Shown one piece after another: positions 34,721 through 50,158 of a stretch of 64,000 nucleotides of DNA. The stretch's first letter is position 1, and the number at the start of each line of letters is the position of its first letter. The notes under the pieces are model-generated. The model was not told the origin of the DNA. It did no database searches and worked only from the letters and a program-made list of their open reading frames with translations. Source of the stretch: Luteimicrobium xylanilyticum (GTDB taxonomy: Bacteria; Actinomycetota; Actinomycetes; Actinomycetales; Cellulomonadaceae); the NCBI RefSeq assembly GCF_009429125.1, contig NZ_CP045529.1, forward strand, positions 1,860,001-1,924,000. The letters run 5' to 3'. A program made the position numbers and the translations under genes.

Positions 34721-36276
34721 CGTTCCGGGTCGCGACCGAGTCGGGCGTCGTCGTCGGCGAGACCGACGGCGGCGCGCGGGTCTGGCGCGGCCTGCCGTAC
34801 GCGGCGCCGCCCGTCGGGGCGGGACGCTGGCGCCGTCCCCGGCCGGTGGAGCCGTGGACGGGCACGCGGGACGCCACCCGGTTCGGCGCGGCGTGCCCGC
34901 AGCGCCGGCTCCGGGCGGGGGGCGGCGTGCCGCCCGCGTGGCCGCGGACGGAGGACTGCCTCACGCTCAACGTCTGGGCCCCGGCGGCCGACGCCGACGA
35001 CCTGCGGCCCGTGGTCGTGTGGGTGCACGGGGGCGCTTTCGTGGCCGGCTCGGGCATGCTCGCGGACTTCAACGGCTCCCGGCTCGCCGTCGAGGGTGAC
35101 GTCGTCGTCGTGACCCTCAACTACCGGCTCGGGGCGTTCGGCTTCCTCGACCTGTCGTCGTTCGGCACACGGGACGAGCCCTTCGACGCGAACGTCGGAC
35201 TGTGGGACGTCGTCGAGGCGCTGCGCTGGCTGCGGGAGAACGTCGCCTCGTTCGGGGGCGACCCGGGGCGGGTGACGCTCGCGGGGGAGTCCGCCGGGGC
35301 GAGCGTCGTGACGGCCCTGCTCGCCGCACCCGCCGCGCGCGGGCTGTTCCACCGGGCGGTGGCGCTGAGCCCCGCACCCGCCGCCTCGTACTCGGCGGAC
35401 CGGATGGCGTCGTACGCGCGACGGCTGCTCGAGCTCGTGGGCGCCGATCCCGGCGACGCCGCGTCGTGGCGCCGGATCCCGCGCGACGACCTCGTCGCGG
35501 CGGGGACGCGGCTGCTCGCCGAGGTCGACGAGCGGTACACGGGCACGATCGCCTTCGCCCCGAGCGTCGACGGCGTGCTGCTCCCCGAGTCGCCCGTCGA
35601 CGCCGCGCTCGGCGGCCGGACCGCCCCCGTGCCGCTGCTGACGGGCACCATGCGCCACGAGGCGCTGCTCTTCCTCCGGGCGAGGCCGCAGATCCTCCCG
35701 GTCGCGGTGCCGCGCGTCGACCGCGTCTTCGAGCTGCTCGCCGAGCAGCGGGCCGGTGCGGTGACCGAGCGCGACCCCGACGACCGGGGAGAGGATGACG
35801 ACGCCGCGCTCCAGGACGGCGTCCTCGCCGCATACCCGGGCTACCCGGAGCGTGAGGCCCTGCTCGACTTCGCGGGCGACTCCACGTTCCGGATCCCCAC
35901 GATCCGGTTCGCCGAGGGGCACGGGCAGGTCGCACCCGTCTGGATGTACCGGTGCGACTTCGCGACACCGTCGGAGCGGATGGCCCGGCTCGACGCCACC
36001 CACGGCACCGAGATCCCGCTCGTGTTCGACACGCTCGACGCCCCGGTCGGGCGCCTGATCGTCCTGCTGGGCGGCAGGTCGGCGGCGCAGCGACTGGGTG
36101 CGCGCATCCGCACGCACCTCGTCGGGCTCGCGCGGGACGGGACGCCGGGCTTCGGCTGGCCCCGCTACGCACCCCCGGACCGCACGACGCTGATCCTCGA
36201 CCGGGACGTGCGGATCGCGCGCGACCCGGGCGGCCCCACGCGCGAGGCGTGGGCCGCGGTCGACTTCCTGCGCTGA
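34717..36276 (+). CDS. Carboxylesterase/lipase family protein (type B)
   Basis: The 519-residue enzyme is a type B carboxylesterase. RVWRGLPYAAPPVGAGRWR and TEDCLTLNVWAP are the N-terminal hallmarks, VVWVHGGAFVAGSG is the oxyanion loop, and VTLAGESAGASVVTALL holds the nucleophile Ser. The catalytic His is expected in ATHGTEIPLVFD. There is no signal peptide, so it is cytoplasmic. It is coupled to the upstream hydrolase by a 4-base overlap, suggesting joint action on an ester or xenobiotic; the actual substrate is unknown. hisI starts 72 bases later with its own -10 element. Confidence 0.92.
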   Translation: MTFRVATESGVVVGETDGGARVWRGLPYAAPPVGAGRWRRPRPVEPWTGTRDATRFGAACPQRRLRAGGGVPPAWPRTEDCLTLNVWAPAADADDLRPVVVWVHGGAFVAGSGMLADFNGSRLAVEGDVVVVTLNYRLGAFGFLDLSSFGTRDEPFDANVGLWDVVEALRWLRENVASFGGDPGRVTLAGESAGASVVTALLAAPAARGLFHRAVALSPAPAASYSADRMASYARRLLELVGADPGDAASWRRIPRDDLVAAGTRLLAEVDERYTGTIAFAPSVDGVLLPESPVDAALGGRTAPVPLLTGTMRHEALLFLRARPQILPVAVPRVDRVFELLAEQRAGAVTERDPDDRGEDDDAALQDGVLAAYPGYPEREALLDFAGDSTFRIPTIRFAEGHGQVAPVWMYRCDFATPSERMARLDATHGTEIPLVFDTLDAPVGRLIVLLGGRSAAQRLGARIRTHLVGLARDGTPGFGWPRYAPPDRTTLILDRDVRIARDPGGPTREAWAAVDFLR

Positions 36277-36336
36277 GCCGCGCGGTCGTGGCCCGGATCA
36301 CGGTGGACGCGTTCGGGCTCGTCCGGCGCGGCGTGG

Positions 36337-36342
36337 CAAGAT
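36337..36342 (+). promoter_or_regulatory. -10-like hexamer CAAGAT for hisI-trpE
   Basis: CAAGAT ends 6 bases before GTG 36349, the spacing seen at other leaderless starts here. It gives the hisI-trpE unit a promoter independent of the esterase genes. Confidence 0.4.
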
Positions 36343-36348
36343 CGCTCC

Positions 36349-36756
36349 GTGCCCATCGGACAGCCCACCGGACCTGGTCCCGAGCCCACGCTCGCGCCCG
36401 ACGTCGCCTCGCGCCTCAAGCGCGACGAGGCGGGCCTCGTCGCCGCGATCGTCCAGCAGCACGACACCGGCGAGGTGCTCATGCTCGGCTGGATGGACGA
36501 CGAGGCGCTGCGCCGCACGCTCACGAGCGGGCGGGTGACGTTCTGGAGCAGGTCCCGGCGCGAGTACTGGCGCAAGGGCGACACCTCGGGCCACGCGCAG
36601 TACGTGAAGTCCGTCGCGATCGACTGCGACGGCGACGCGCTCCTCGTGCACGTCGACCAGGTCGGTGCGGCGTGCCACACGGGCGCCCGCACGTGCTTCG
36701 AGGCCGGCGGCGAGCTGCCTGTGGTCGTCGGCGCGCGCCCCGAGGGCGACCGGTGA
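36349..36756 (+). CDS. hisI: Phosphoribosyl-AMP cyclohydrolase HisI
   Basis: HisI opens the adenine ring of phosphoribosyl-AMP in the third step of histidine synthesis. The 135-residue protein has the core [27 protein letters not shown], the Mg site DCDGD and the zinc Cys residues in [12 protein letters not shown]. It lacks the HisE domain, as usual in actinobacteria. Its stop overlaps the trpE start by the GTGA arrangement, so histidine and tryptophan genes are coupled here. GTG 36349 is set by the leaderless -10. Confidence 0.95.
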   Translation: MPIGQPTGPGPEPTLAPDVASRLKRDEAGLVAAIVQQHDTGEVLMLGWMDDEALRRTLTSGRVTFWSRSRREYWRKGDTSGHAQYVKSVAIDCDGDALLVHVDQVGAACHTGARTCFEAGGELPVVVGARPEGDR

Positions 36757-38345
36757 CCGCGGTGCCGGCACCGGAGGCGCCCGCGACGGCCGACGTGCCG
36801 CCCGTCTCGGTCGCCTGGGGCGAGACCTGGCCGACGGCGCAGGGGTTCCGGACGCTCGCGGCGGACCGGCGCGTCGTGCCCGTGGTCCGCAAGCTCCTCG
36901 CCGACGACGTGACCCCTGTCGGTCTCTACCGGACCCTCGCGCAGTCGCGCCCGGGGACGTTCGTGCTCGAGTCGGCGGAGGTCGACGGGTCGTGGGCTCG
37001 CTACTCGTTCGTGGGGGTGCGCTCGTGCGCGACCCTCACGGTGGCGGACGGTCGCGCGACCTGGACCGGCGACGTGCCCGTCGGTGTCCCGACGGACGGC
37101 GACGTCCTCGAGGTGCTCGACGCGACGCTCGAGGCGCTCCGCACCCCGGCCGTCGCGGGTCTGCCGCCCTTCACGGGCGGGCTCGCGGGAGCGCTCGGGT
37201 GGGACGTCGTCCGGCACTGGGAGCCGACGCTGCCCGCACTCGCGCCCGAGGAGCTGAACGTCCCCGAGCTCACGCTGCTCCTCGCGAGCGACCTGGCGGT
37301 CGTGGACCACGTGGAGGGCTCGGTCTGGCTGGTCGCGAACGCGATCAACTTCGACGACACCGACGAGCGGGTCGACTGGGCGTACGAGGACGCGGTCGCG
37401 CGGCTCGACGCGATGCAGGAGCGGCTCGGCCACCCGGACGCCGGCGCGGGGCCGCTCGTGCTCGCCGACGTCCCGGAGCCCGGGCTGCGGTTCCGGTCGA
37501 CGCGCGAGGAGTTCGAGTCGTCCGTCCTGGCGGGCAAGGAGGCGATCCGCGAGGGCGAGGTGTTCCAGGTCGTCCTGTCGCAGCGCCTGGACCTCGACTG
37601 CCCGGCACCGCCGCTCGACGTGTACCGCGCCCTGCGGACCATCAACCCGAGCCCGTACATGTACTACTTCGAGCTCACCGACGCGCACGGCGCCCGGTTC
37701 GCGGTGGTGGGCTCGAGCCCGGAGACGCTGGTCAAGGTCACGGACGGCAAGGTCCTCACCTACCCGATCGCGGGCTCGCGGCCGCGCGGCGCGACACCCG
37801 AGGAAGACCTCGCGCTCGGCGAGGAGCTGCTGGAGGACCCCAAGGAGCTCGCCGAGCACATCATGCTCGTCGACCTGTCCCGCAACGACCTGGTCAAGGT
37901 GTGCGAGCCGACGTCGGTCGAGGTGGTGGAGTTCATGGCGACCAAGCGGTTCAGCCACATCATGCACCTGTGCTCGACGGTCACGGGCCAGCTGAGGGCG
38001 GGCGCGACGGCCCTCCAGACGCTGGTCGCGACGTTCCCGGCGGGCACGCTCTCGGGTGCCCCGAAGCCGCGGGCCATCGCGCTGATCGACGAGCTCGAGC
38101 CCGCCCGCCGCGGCATCTACGGCGGGACGGTCGGGTACTTCGACTTCGCCGGGAACATGGACATGGCGATCGCGATCCGCACCGCCCTGATCCGCGACGG
38201 GGTCGCGAGCGTCCAGGCCGGCGGCGGGATCGTCGCCGACTCGGTGCCCGCGCTCGAGTACGCCGAGTCGAGGAACAAGGCGGCCGCGGCAGTGCGCGCG
38301 GTCCAGGTCGCGGCCCGGCTGCGCCCGGCGGGGGAGCGGGCATGA
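36753..38345 (+). CDS. trpE: Anthranilate synthase component I TrpE
   Basis: TrpE makes anthranilate from chorismate with ammonia supplied by TrpG, which is not in this window. The 530-residue protein shows the tryptophan feedback site in [11 protein letters not shown], and the chorismate-binding domain with [43 protein letters not shown] and [23 protein letters not shown] 36753 overlaps the hisI stop, and the stop overlaps the next ATG. No leader peptide with tandem Trp codons was found upstream, so attenuation is not evident. Confidence 0.96.
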   Translation: MTAVPAPEAPATADVPPVSVAWGETWPTAQGFRTLAADRRVVPVVRKLLADDVTPVGLYRTLAQSRPGTFVLESAEVDGSWARYSFVGVRSCATLTVADGRATWTGDVPVGVPTDGDVLEVLDATLEALRTPAVAGLPPFTGGLAGALGWDVVRHWEPTLPALAPEELNVPELTLLLASDLAVVDHVEGSVWLVANAINFDDTDERVDWAYEDAVARLDAMQERLGHPDAGAGPLVLADVPEPGLRFRSTREEFESSVLAGKEAIREGEVFQVVLSQRLDLDCPAPPLDVYRALRTINPSPYMYYFELTDAHGARFAVVGSSPETLVKVTDGKVLTYPIAGSRPRGATPEEDLALGEELLEDPKELAEHIMLVDLSRNDLVKVCEPTSVEVVEFMATKRFSHIMHLCSTVTGQLRAGATALQTLVATFPAGTLSGAPKPRAIALIDELEPARRGIYGGTVGYFDFAGNMDMAIAIRTALIRDGVASVQAGGGIVADSVPALEYAESRNKAAAAVRAVQVAARLRPAGERA

Positions 38346-38983
38346 CGATCTCGCGGCGCTCCGCCGTCCTCCTGCTGCTGGTGCTCGGCGGCGTCGCGCT
38401 CCTGACGGCGATCCCCTCGTGGCTCACGACCGCCGGGTCGACGGTGCTCGAGCCGCACGTGGTCGTGAAGGTCGCGGGCACCAAGGCCGCGCCGGGCGTC
38501 GGTGCGGGGGCGCTCGTCGTCGCGGCCGCGGCGCTGGCGCTCGGCATCATCGGGCGGATCGGCCGGTACGTCGTGCTCGCGGTCGCCGCGCTGGCGGGCG
38601 TCGTCGTGGCGTTCTCGGCGCTCGGTGTGGTCCGTGACCCCACGCCCGTCGCCACGCGGGAGGCCGCCGACGCCACGGGCGTGACCCAGCTCACCGAGGG
38701 CGTGCACGTGGCGTTCTGGCCGTACGCGACCGTCGTCGTGGGGGCGCTGGTCGTCGTCCTGGCGGTCCTCGTGGCGCTCGGCTCGCGGGCCTGGCGCACG
38801 TCGACCCGGCACGAGCGTGCCGCCGCCGGCGAGCCCGCGGCGTCGGACACCGCGGCGCCCGAACCGGCTCCCGCACCGAGGCCCGCGGCCGACGACGACG
38901 CCGCGTTCGAGGACGAGCACGCGGCCTGGGACTCGCTGACCCGCGGCGAGGACCCCACCGACGACGGCGCCGAGCGGCGCTGA
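38342..38983 (+). CDS. Trp biosynthesis-associated membrane protein (TIGR02234)
   Basis: This 213-residue protein has four hydrophobic helices (from VLLLLVLGGVALLTAIPSWL, GALVVAAAALALGIIG, YVVLAVAALAGVVVAF and VVVGALVVVLAVLVAL) and a long acidic, Ala/Pro-rich cytoplasmic tail. It belongs to the actinobacterial family always found between trpE and trpC; its function is unknown, and transport or membrane tethering is speculation. ATG 38342 overlaps the trpE stop (ATGA). The HGxxPAAW gene starts 82 bases after it. Confidence 0.9.
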   Translation: MTISRRSAVLLLLVLGGVALLTAIPSWLTTAGSTVLEPHVVVKVAGTKAAPGVGAGALVVAAAALALGIIGRIGRYVVLAVAALAGVVVAFSALGVVRDPTPVATREAADATGVTQLTEGVHVAFWPYATVVVGALVVVLAVLVALGSRAWRTSTRHERAAAGEPAASDTAAPEPAPAPRPAADDDAAFEDEHAAWDSLTRGEDPTDDGAERR

Positions 38984-39065
38984 ACCGACCCTCACGACCG
39001 TGTCCACGGCTCTCCGCGCGCCCGCGCGTACTACCCTGCTGTCATCACCCCGGAAAGGCACCCAC

Positions 39066-39323
39066 ATGGCTGACAACACCCCCGCGACGGCCCGGACGTC
39101 CGCGAGCAACTACCTGCCGCCGGCGTCCCCGCCCGCCAACGAGGGCAACACCCGGGCCGCCTGGACCGCGATGATCATCGTCATGTTCGGCGCGGTCGTG
39201 GGCGGCGTGGGCTTCGTGATCCCGTCCATCCCGGTCGTGATCGCGGGCGTCGTCGTCATCGCCGCCGGCCTCGTCGTCGGTGCCGTGCTCCGGAAGGCCG
39301 GTCACGGTCAGCCCGTCGGCTGA
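39066..39323 (+). CDS. HGxxPAAW family protein (variant motif)
   Basis: This 85-residue membrane protein has two helices (WTAMIIVMFGAVVGGVGFVI and IPVVIAGVVVIAAGLVVGAVL). The family-defining HGxxPAAW motif appears here as EGNTRAAW, so the first His and the Pro are replaced. The family is actinobacterial, of unknown function, and lies in trp operons of this order. ATG 39066 has GGAAAGG upstream. The DUF2752 gene may start inside its 3' end. Confidence 0.87.
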   Translation: MADNTPATARTSASNYLPPASPPANEGNTRAAWTAMIIVMFGAVVGGVGFVIPSIPVVIAGVVVIAAGLVVGAVLRKAGHGQPVG

Positions 39324-39780
39324 GGCCGCGTCGACCGTCCGGACGCCCGCCCGGGCGTCGTCGGACGGCCCGTCCGAGCCCTCGGGTGCCCTGCGGCGCC
39401 TGAGGGCTCCGTTCGTGACGGCGGGGGTCATGGGTGTCGCGACCGCGTGGGTGGGGGTCGTCGACCCGAACCACCCCGGCCGGTACCCGGTGTGCCCGCT
39501 GTACGTCCTGACCGGCGTGTACTGCCCCTTGTGCGGCGGGCTGCGCGCGACGCACGGCCTGGCGCACCTGGACCTGGCCGACGCCTGGTCGCACAACCCG
39601 GTGTGGACGGTCGCCGCGCCGCTCCTCGTGCTCGCGTGGGCGGACTGGGCCTGGCGCCGCTGGCGGGGGCGGCCCGCTCGCCGGGTGCCACGGGCCGCCG
39701 TCGTGGCGGTCGTCGTCGTCCTGCTGGCCTTCACCGTGGCCCGGAACGTGCCCGCCTGGAGCCCCTGGCTCGCGCCCTGA
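39280..39780 (+). CDS. DUF2752 domain-containing membrane protein
   Basis: The 166-residue protein has the DUF2752 signature CPLYVLTGVYCPLCGGLRATHGLAHLDLADAW with a CxxC pair, between hydrophobic stretches (FVTAGVMGVATAWVGVV, WTVAAPLLVLAWADWAW and VVAVVVVLLAFTVA). The function is unknown; the Cys residues could bind metal or form a disulfide. GTG 39280 overlaps the HGxxPAAW gene by 44 bases in another frame. GTG 39415 is a shorter alternative but would lose conserved-looking arginine-rich residues before the first helix. Confidence 0.85.
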   Translation: MPCSGRPVTVSPSAEAASTVRTPARASSDGPSEPSGALRRLRAPFVTAGVMGVATAWVGVVDPNHPGRYPVCPLYVLTGVYCPLCGGLRATHGLAHLDLADAWSHNPVWTVAAPLLVLAWADWAWRRWRGRPARRVPRAAVVAVVVVLLAFTVARNVPAWSPWLAP

Positions 39781-39827
39781 GCGTCTCGCACCGTGACGCG
39801 GTGGCTCGGGCGCCCGCCCGGCGGCCC

Positions 39828-39833
39828 TACGAT
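39828..39833 (+). promoter_or_regulatory. Possible -10 hexamer TACGAT ahead of trpC
   Basis: TACGAT lies in the 115-base gap between the DUF2752 and trpC genes, 62 bases before the trpC start. It would allow trpCBA to be transcribed apart from trpE. The -35 region is not clear. Confidence 0.35.
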
Positions 39834-39895
39834 GGCTCGTATCGCACCGGTCGTGTCACGAGGGGCCGGAGCGCGCCGACGAGGGGAGTGGGACG

Positions 39896-40711
39896 GTGGC
39901 CACGGTTCTGGACGACATCATCGCGGGCGTGCGGGTGGACCTCGCCGCACGCGAGGCGGCGACGCCCCTGGCGGAGCTCAAGGAGCGTGCCGCCCGGGTG
40001 CCGAGCGCGCTGGAGTGCGTGGGCCGCCTCAAGCTCGAGGACGCGGTCGCCGTGATCGCCGAGGTCAAGCGCTCGAGCCCCTCGAAGGGTGCGCTCGCCA
40101 ACATCGCGGACCCGGCCGCGCTCGCGCTCGAGTACGAGCACGGCGGCGCCGCCGCGATCTCGGTGCTCACCGAGCAGCGCCGGTTCCACGGGTCGCTTGC
40201 CGACCTGGATGCCGTGCGCGCCAAGGTCGACGTGCCGGTGCTCCGCAAGGACTTCGTCGTGACGCCCTACCAGGTGTGGGAGGCGCGCGCCCACGGCGCC
40301 GACCTCGTCCTGCTGATCGTCGCGGCGCTCGAGCAGACCGTCCTGGAGTCCCTGGTCGAGCGGGTGCACTCGCTCGGCATGACGGCGCTCGTCGAGGTGC
40401 ACTCCGCGGAGGAGGTCTCGCGTGCCCTGGACGCCGGCGCGCGCGTGGTGGGCGTCAACGCCCGCGACCTCAAGACCCTCGAGGTCGACCGGTCGACCTT
40501 CGCGCGCGTCGCGCCCGCGATCCCGGACGACGTCGTGCGCGTGGCCGAGTCCGGCGTCCGGGGCCCGCACGACGTCGTCGACTACGCCCGCTCGGGCGCG
40601 GACGTCGTGCTGGTCGGCGAGGCGCTCGTGACCGACGACGCCCCGCGCGACTCGGTCGCCGACCTCGTCGCCGCGGGCGCGCACCCCTCGCTGCGGGCGG
40701 TGCGGCACTGA
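39896..40711 (+). CDS. trpC: Indole-3-glycerol phosphate synthase TrpC
   Basis: TrpC closes the indole ring from CdRP in tryptophan synthesis. The 271-residue TIM barrel has the catalytic Lys in [23 protein letters not shown] with the second Lys, the Glu in [24 protein letters not shown] and the phosphate-binding [14 protein letters not shown] 39896 has GGGAG 8 bases upstream. trpB follows after 60 bases, and the pair TrpC-TrpB hands on indole glycerol phosphate through TrpA. Confidence 0.96.
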   Translation: MATVLDDIIAGVRVDLAAREAATPLAELKERAARVPSALECVGRLKLEDAVAVIAEVKRSSPSKGALANIADPAALALEYEHGGAAAISVLTEQRRFHGSLADLDAVRAKVDVPVLRKDFVVTPYQVWEARAHGADLVLLIVAALEQTVLESLVERVHSLGMTALVEVHSAEEVSRALDAGARVVGVNARDLKTLEVDRSTFARVAPAIPDDVVRVAESGVRGPHDVVDYARSGADVVLVGEALVTDDAPRDSVADLVAAGAHPSLRAVRH

Positions 40712-40771
40712 CCTGGGCGCCGCCCCCTCAGCCATTCCCGTAGTCCCCGCGAGCCGTTGGAGGTCTTTCTC

Positions 40772-42061
40772 GTGCCGGAGCTGTCGCACGTGCCGGGCGA
40801 ACCGCTGCACAACCCGTTGCTGGCCACCCAGCCGGGCCCGTACTTCGGCGTCTTCGGGGGCCGGTACGTCCCCGAGGCGCTCATCGCCGCCCTCGACGAG
40901 CTGGACGCGGAGTACCGCAAGGCCGTCGAGGACCCCGAGTTCGTCGACGAGCTGAAGCGGCTGCTGCGCGACTACGTCGGCCGGCCGAGCCCGTTGACGG
41001 AGGCTCCGCGGTTCGCGGCGGAGGCCGGGGGCGAGGGGTCGGGCGTGCGGGTCTTCCTCAAGCGCGAGGACCTCAACCACACGGGCTCGCACAAGATCAA
41101 CAACGTCCTGGGCCAGGCGCTCCTGGTCAAGCGGATGGGCAAGACGCGGGTCATCGCCGAGACGGGCGCGGGCCAGCACGGCGTCGCCACCGCGACCGCG
41201 GCGGCCCTGATGGACCTCGAGTGCACCATCTACATGGGCGAGGAGGACACGCAGCGCCAGGCGCTCAACGTCGCCCGCATGCGGCTCCTCGGCGCCGAGG
41301 TCGTCCCGGTCACGCTCGGCACGCGGACCCTCAAGGACGCGATCAACGAGGCGCTGCGCGACTGGGTGACGAACGTCGAGACGACGCACTACCTGCTGGG
41401 GACCGTCACCGGGCCGCACCCCTTCCCCGAGATGGTGCGTGAGTTCCACAAGGTCATCGGTGAGGAGGCGCGCGAGCAGATCCTCGAGCGGACGGGCGCG
41501 CTGCCGGACGTGGTGGCGGCGTGCGTGGGCGGCGGGTCCAACGCGATGGGCATCTTCAACGCGTTCCTCGACGACCCGTCGGTGCAGCTGTTCGGATTCG
41601 AGGCCGGGGGCGAGGGCATCGCGTCCGGTCGGCACGCGGCGCGCTTCTCGGGTGGGCAGCCGGGTGTCCTGCACGGCGCGCGCACCTACGTGCTCCAGGA
41701 CGAGGACGGCCAGACCCGACCCAGCCACTCCGTCTCCGCGGGTCTCGACTACCCGAGCGTCGGCCCCGCGCACGCGTGGCTGCACGACCTGGGCCGCGCC
41801 ACCTACGAGCCCGTGACCGACGACGAGGCGATGGACGCGTTCGCGCTGCTGTGCCGCACGGAGGGCATCATCCCGGCGATCGAGTCCGCGCACGCCCTGG
41901 CGGGCGCGCTGCGGGTCGGCCGCGCAGCAGCAGACCGCGGGGAGAGCCCGACGATCCTCGTGAACCTCTCGGGCCGAGGCGACAAGGACGTGGCGACCGC
42001 CGCCCGCTGGTTCGGGCTGCTCGGGGACGACGCCGACGACGTGAACGAGGGAGACCAGTGA
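40772..42061 (+). CDS. trpB: Tryptophan synthase beta subunit TrpB
   Basis: TrpB joins indole to serine with PLP. The 429-residue protein has the PLP Lys at about 108 in [17 protein letters not shown], the catalytic Glu in [11 protein letters not shown], the PLP phosphate loop [10 protein letters not shown] and the C-terminal [10 protein letters not shown]. It is the standard TrpB1 type that pairs with TrpA. GTG 40772 is preferred because GGAGG lies 8 bases upstream; a TTG at 40757 would overlap that site. The stop overlaps the trpA start (GTGA), ensuring balanced subunits. Confidence 0.96.
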   Translation: MPELSHVPGEPLHNPLLATQPGPYFGVFGGRYVPEALIAALDELDAEYRKAVEDPEFVDELKRLLRDYVGRPSPLTEAPRFAAEAGGEGSGVRVFLKREDLNHTGSHKINNVLGQALLVKRMGKTRVIAETGAGQHGVATATAAALMDLECTIYMGEEDTQRQALNVARMRLLGAEVVPVTLGTRTLKDAINEALRDWVTNVETTHYLLGTVTGPHPFPEMVREFHKVIGEEAREQILERTGALPDVVAACVGGGSNAMGIFNAFLDDPSVQLFGFEAGGEGIASGRHAARFSGGQPGVLHGARTYVLQDEDGQTRPSHSVSAGLDYPSVGPAHAWLHDLGRATYEPVTDDEAMDAFALLCRTEGIIPAIESAHALAGALRVGRAAADRGESPTILVNLSGRGDKDVATAARWFGLLGDDADDVNEGDQ

Positions 42062-42942
42062 CCAGCCCCGCCGCACCCGCGACCGATCCAGCTCCCGCCC
42101 GCGGTGGCGGACGGGTCGACGTCACGCCGTCCCGGACGGCGGAGCTCCTCCGCCAGGTGCGCGACGAGGGCCGTCCGGCCCTGATCGCGTACCTCCCGAC
42201 GGGGTTCCCGACGGTCGACCGGTCGGTCGAGGCCGTGCGCACGCTCGTGGAGCACGGCGCCGACGTCGTCGAGATCGGCATCCCGTACACCGACCCGGTG
42301 ATGGACGGCACGACCGTGCAGCGTGCCGTCGAGCTGGCGCTCGAGTCCGGCACGCGGGTCCGGGACGCCTTCCGGCTCGTGCGCGCCGTGTCCGACGCGG
42401 GCGCCGTGCCGCTCGTCATGACCTACTGGAACCCCGTGCTGGCCTACGGCGTCGACGCCTTCGCGCGCGACCTCGCCGAGGCGGGCGGAGCCGGCCTCAT
42501 CACCCCGGACCTCATCCCCGACGAGGCCTCCGAGTGGATCGAGGCCTCCGACCGGCACGGCCTCGACCGCGTCTTCCTCGTGGCCCCGAGCTCGACGGCC
42601 GAGCGGCTGCAGCTCACCGCGCGAGCGAGCCGAGGGTTCGTCTACGCCGCGTCGACCATGGGCGTCACGGGGGAGCGGGCCACGGTCGGCGACCGGGCCG
42701 AGGAGCTCGTGGCCCGGACGCGGGAGCGGGGCGCCGAGCTCGTCTGCGTCGGCCTCGGTGTCTCCACGGGAGACCAGGCCGCGCAGGTCGGTCGCTTCGC
42801 CGACGGCGTCATCGTGGGCTCGGCGTTCGTGCGGCCCCTCCTCGCGGACGGCCCGTGGTCCGAGCGCCTCGCCGCGCTGGGCGCCGTCGTCGACGACCTC
42901 GCCGCCGGGGTGCGCCGCGCCCGCGAAGGCGCGTCCGCATGA
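42058..42942 (+). CDS. trpA: Tryptophan synthase alpha subunit TrpA
   Basis: TrpA cleaves indole glycerol phosphate and passes indole to TrpB. The 294-residue TIM barrel has the catalytic Glu in [15 protein letters not shown] (with the second acid Asp), the [13 protein letters not shown] loop that contacts TrpB, and the phosphate site [13 protein letters not shown] 42058 overlaps the trpB stop. The stop overlaps ATG 42939 of lgt (ATGA), a tryptophan-to-lgt junction also seen in mycobacteria. Confidence 0.96.
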   Translation: MTSPAAPATDPAPARGGGRVDVTPSRTAELLRQVRDEGRPALIAYLPTGFPTVDRSVEAVRTLVEHGADVVEIGIPYTDPVMDGTTVQRAVELALESGTRVRDAFRLVRAVSDAGAVPLVMTYWNPVLAYGVDAFARDLAEAGGAGLITPDLIPDEASEWIEASDRHGLDRVFLVAPSSTAERLQLTARASRGFVYAASTMGVTGERATVGDRAEELVARTRERGAELVCVGLGVSTGDQAAQVGRFADGVIVGSAFVRPLLADGPWSERLAALGAVVDDLAAGVRRAREGASA

Positions 42943-43838
42943 GCGCCGCCCAGGTCGCCGCGGCCGCGCACGCCGCCCATGGCAGCGTCGTCGCGTCGAT
43001 CCCCAGCCCGTCCCAGGGCGTCTGGCACCTGGGTTTCGTGCCGATCCGCGCGTACGCGTTCGCGATCCTCGCCGGCATCGTGGTGGCCGTGCTGGTGTGC
43101 CGGCGCCGATGGGTGGAGCGCGGCGGCAACGCCGACGACGTCCTCGAGATCGCGCTCTGGGCGGTGCCGTTCGGCATCGTCGGAGGCCGCCTCTACCACG
43201 TCATCACGACGCCCGAGCCCTACTGGGGCAAGGGCGGCGACCCGGTCAAGGCGCTGTTCATCTGGGACGGCGGCCTCGGGATCTGGGGCGCCGTGGCGCT
43301 CGGTGGCGTCGGCGCCTGGATCGGTTGTCGACGGCTGAAGGTGAGCTTCCCGGGCTTCGCGGACGCCCTCGCCCCCGGGCTCCTGTTCGCCCAGGCGATC
43401 GGCCGGATCGGGAACTACTTCAACCAGGAGCTGTTCGGCCGCCCCACCGACCTGCCCTGGGGCCTCGAGATCGACCCCGACCACCGACCGCTCGGGTACG
43501 AGCAGTACCAGACCTTCCACCCCACGTTCCTCTACGAGCTCCTGTGGAACACCGCGGGCGGCTTCTTCCTGATCTGGCTCGACCGCAGGTTCAAGCTCGG
43601 TCATGGTCGGGTATTCTGGCTGTACGTGATGATCTACACCACGGGACGTGTGTGGATCGAGGCTCTCCGGATCGACGACGCCGAACACATCCTCGGGCTC
43701 CGGTTGAACATCTGGACCTCGATCGTCGTGTGGGTCGGAGCGCTAGTTGCGTTTATCGTTGTCGGGCGCCGCCACCAAGGGCGCGAGAAGACAGTGGAGC
43801 TCGCCGCGAAGGAGCCCGAGCACACGGACGCGGCCTGA
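42939..43838 (+). CDS. lgt: Prolipoprotein diacylglyceryl transferase Lgt
   Basis: Lgt moves diacylglycerol from phosphatidylglycerol to the lipobox Cys of preprolipoproteins. The 299-residue membrane protein has about seven helices and the signature GRIGNYFNQELFGRPTDLPWG; the catalytic HGG-like region is FIWDGGLGIWGAVA, and the essential Tyr and Arg near FLYELLWN are present. A likely substrate, the FKBP lipoprotein, is encoded 12 kb away. The last third of the gene holds two stretches with AT-ending codons unlike its neighbours, possibly an embedded promoter for gltB. Confidence 0.95.
   Translation: MSAAQVAAAAHAAHGSVVASIPSPSQGVWHLGFVPIRAYAFAILAGIVVAVLVCRRRWVERGGNADDVLEIALWAVPFGIVGGRLYHVITTPEPYWGKGGDPVKALFIWDGGLGIWGAVALGGVGAWIGCRRLKVSFPGFADALAPGLLFAQAIGRIGNYFNQELFGRPTDLPWGLEIDPDHRPLGYEQYQTFHPTFLYELLWNTAGGFFLIWLDRRFKLGHGRVFWLYVMIYTTGRVWIEALRIDDAEHILGLRLNIWTSIVVWVGALVAFIVVGRRHQGREKTVELAAKEPEHTDAA
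43590..43617 (+). promoter_or_regulatory. Possible promoter inside lgt, reading toward gltB
   Basis: TTCAAG (43590-43595), a 16-base spacer and TATTCT (43612-43617) resemble a housekeeping promoter. The codons here (GGT, CAT, GGT, GTA) have unusual A/T third positions. A second AT-rich stretch with TATCGT follows at 43754-43759. Confidence 0.3.
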
Positions 43839-43941
43839 TCCCACCGGATCAGCGCGATCCGTCCCCCGGGACGCACCGGTCCGACCGGTGGCCTCCCCAC
43901 CCAACGGGCCGACGCCGTCCCGTCCCCCCAGCAGATCGAGG

Positions 43942-43965
43942 GCACCCGGCGTCCGCGTCGGGTGC
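43942..43965 (+). promoter_or_regulatory. Hairpin in the gltB leader
   Basis: GCACCCG (43942-43948) pairs with CGGGTGC (43959-43965). Smaller inverted repeats lie upstream (GGATC/GATCC near 43856-43870 and GTCCC/GGGAC near 43880-43891). The 144-base gap between lgt and gltB shows no ORF. None of these is followed by a U tract. Confidence 0.35.
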
Positions 43966-43982
43966 GTGTGAGGACCGACCAG

Positions 43983-50043
<6,061 letters not shown>

Positions 50044-50146
50044 CGGGCCGGGAACGAACCACGGTGCGGGCGTCCGCCTGTCGGCGGACGTCCGTGCCTC
50101 CCGGGTGCGGCGCCGCTGGGCGCCGTACCGACGAAGTATCGACAAG

Positions 50147-50152
50147 TAGGCT
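50147..50152 (+). promoter_or_regulatory. -10 hexamer TAGGCT for pyk
   Basis: TAGGCT ends 6 bases before ATG 50159 with no ribosome binding site, indicating a leaderless pyk mRNA. Confidence 0.5.
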
Positions 50153-50158
50153 GGAGCC

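Noticed and set aside
36277-36752. A search for a Trp-codon leader peptide and attenuator before trpE
   Set aside because: No run of TGG codons with alternative hairpins was found. trpE is coupled to hisI, so classical attenuation is not supported.
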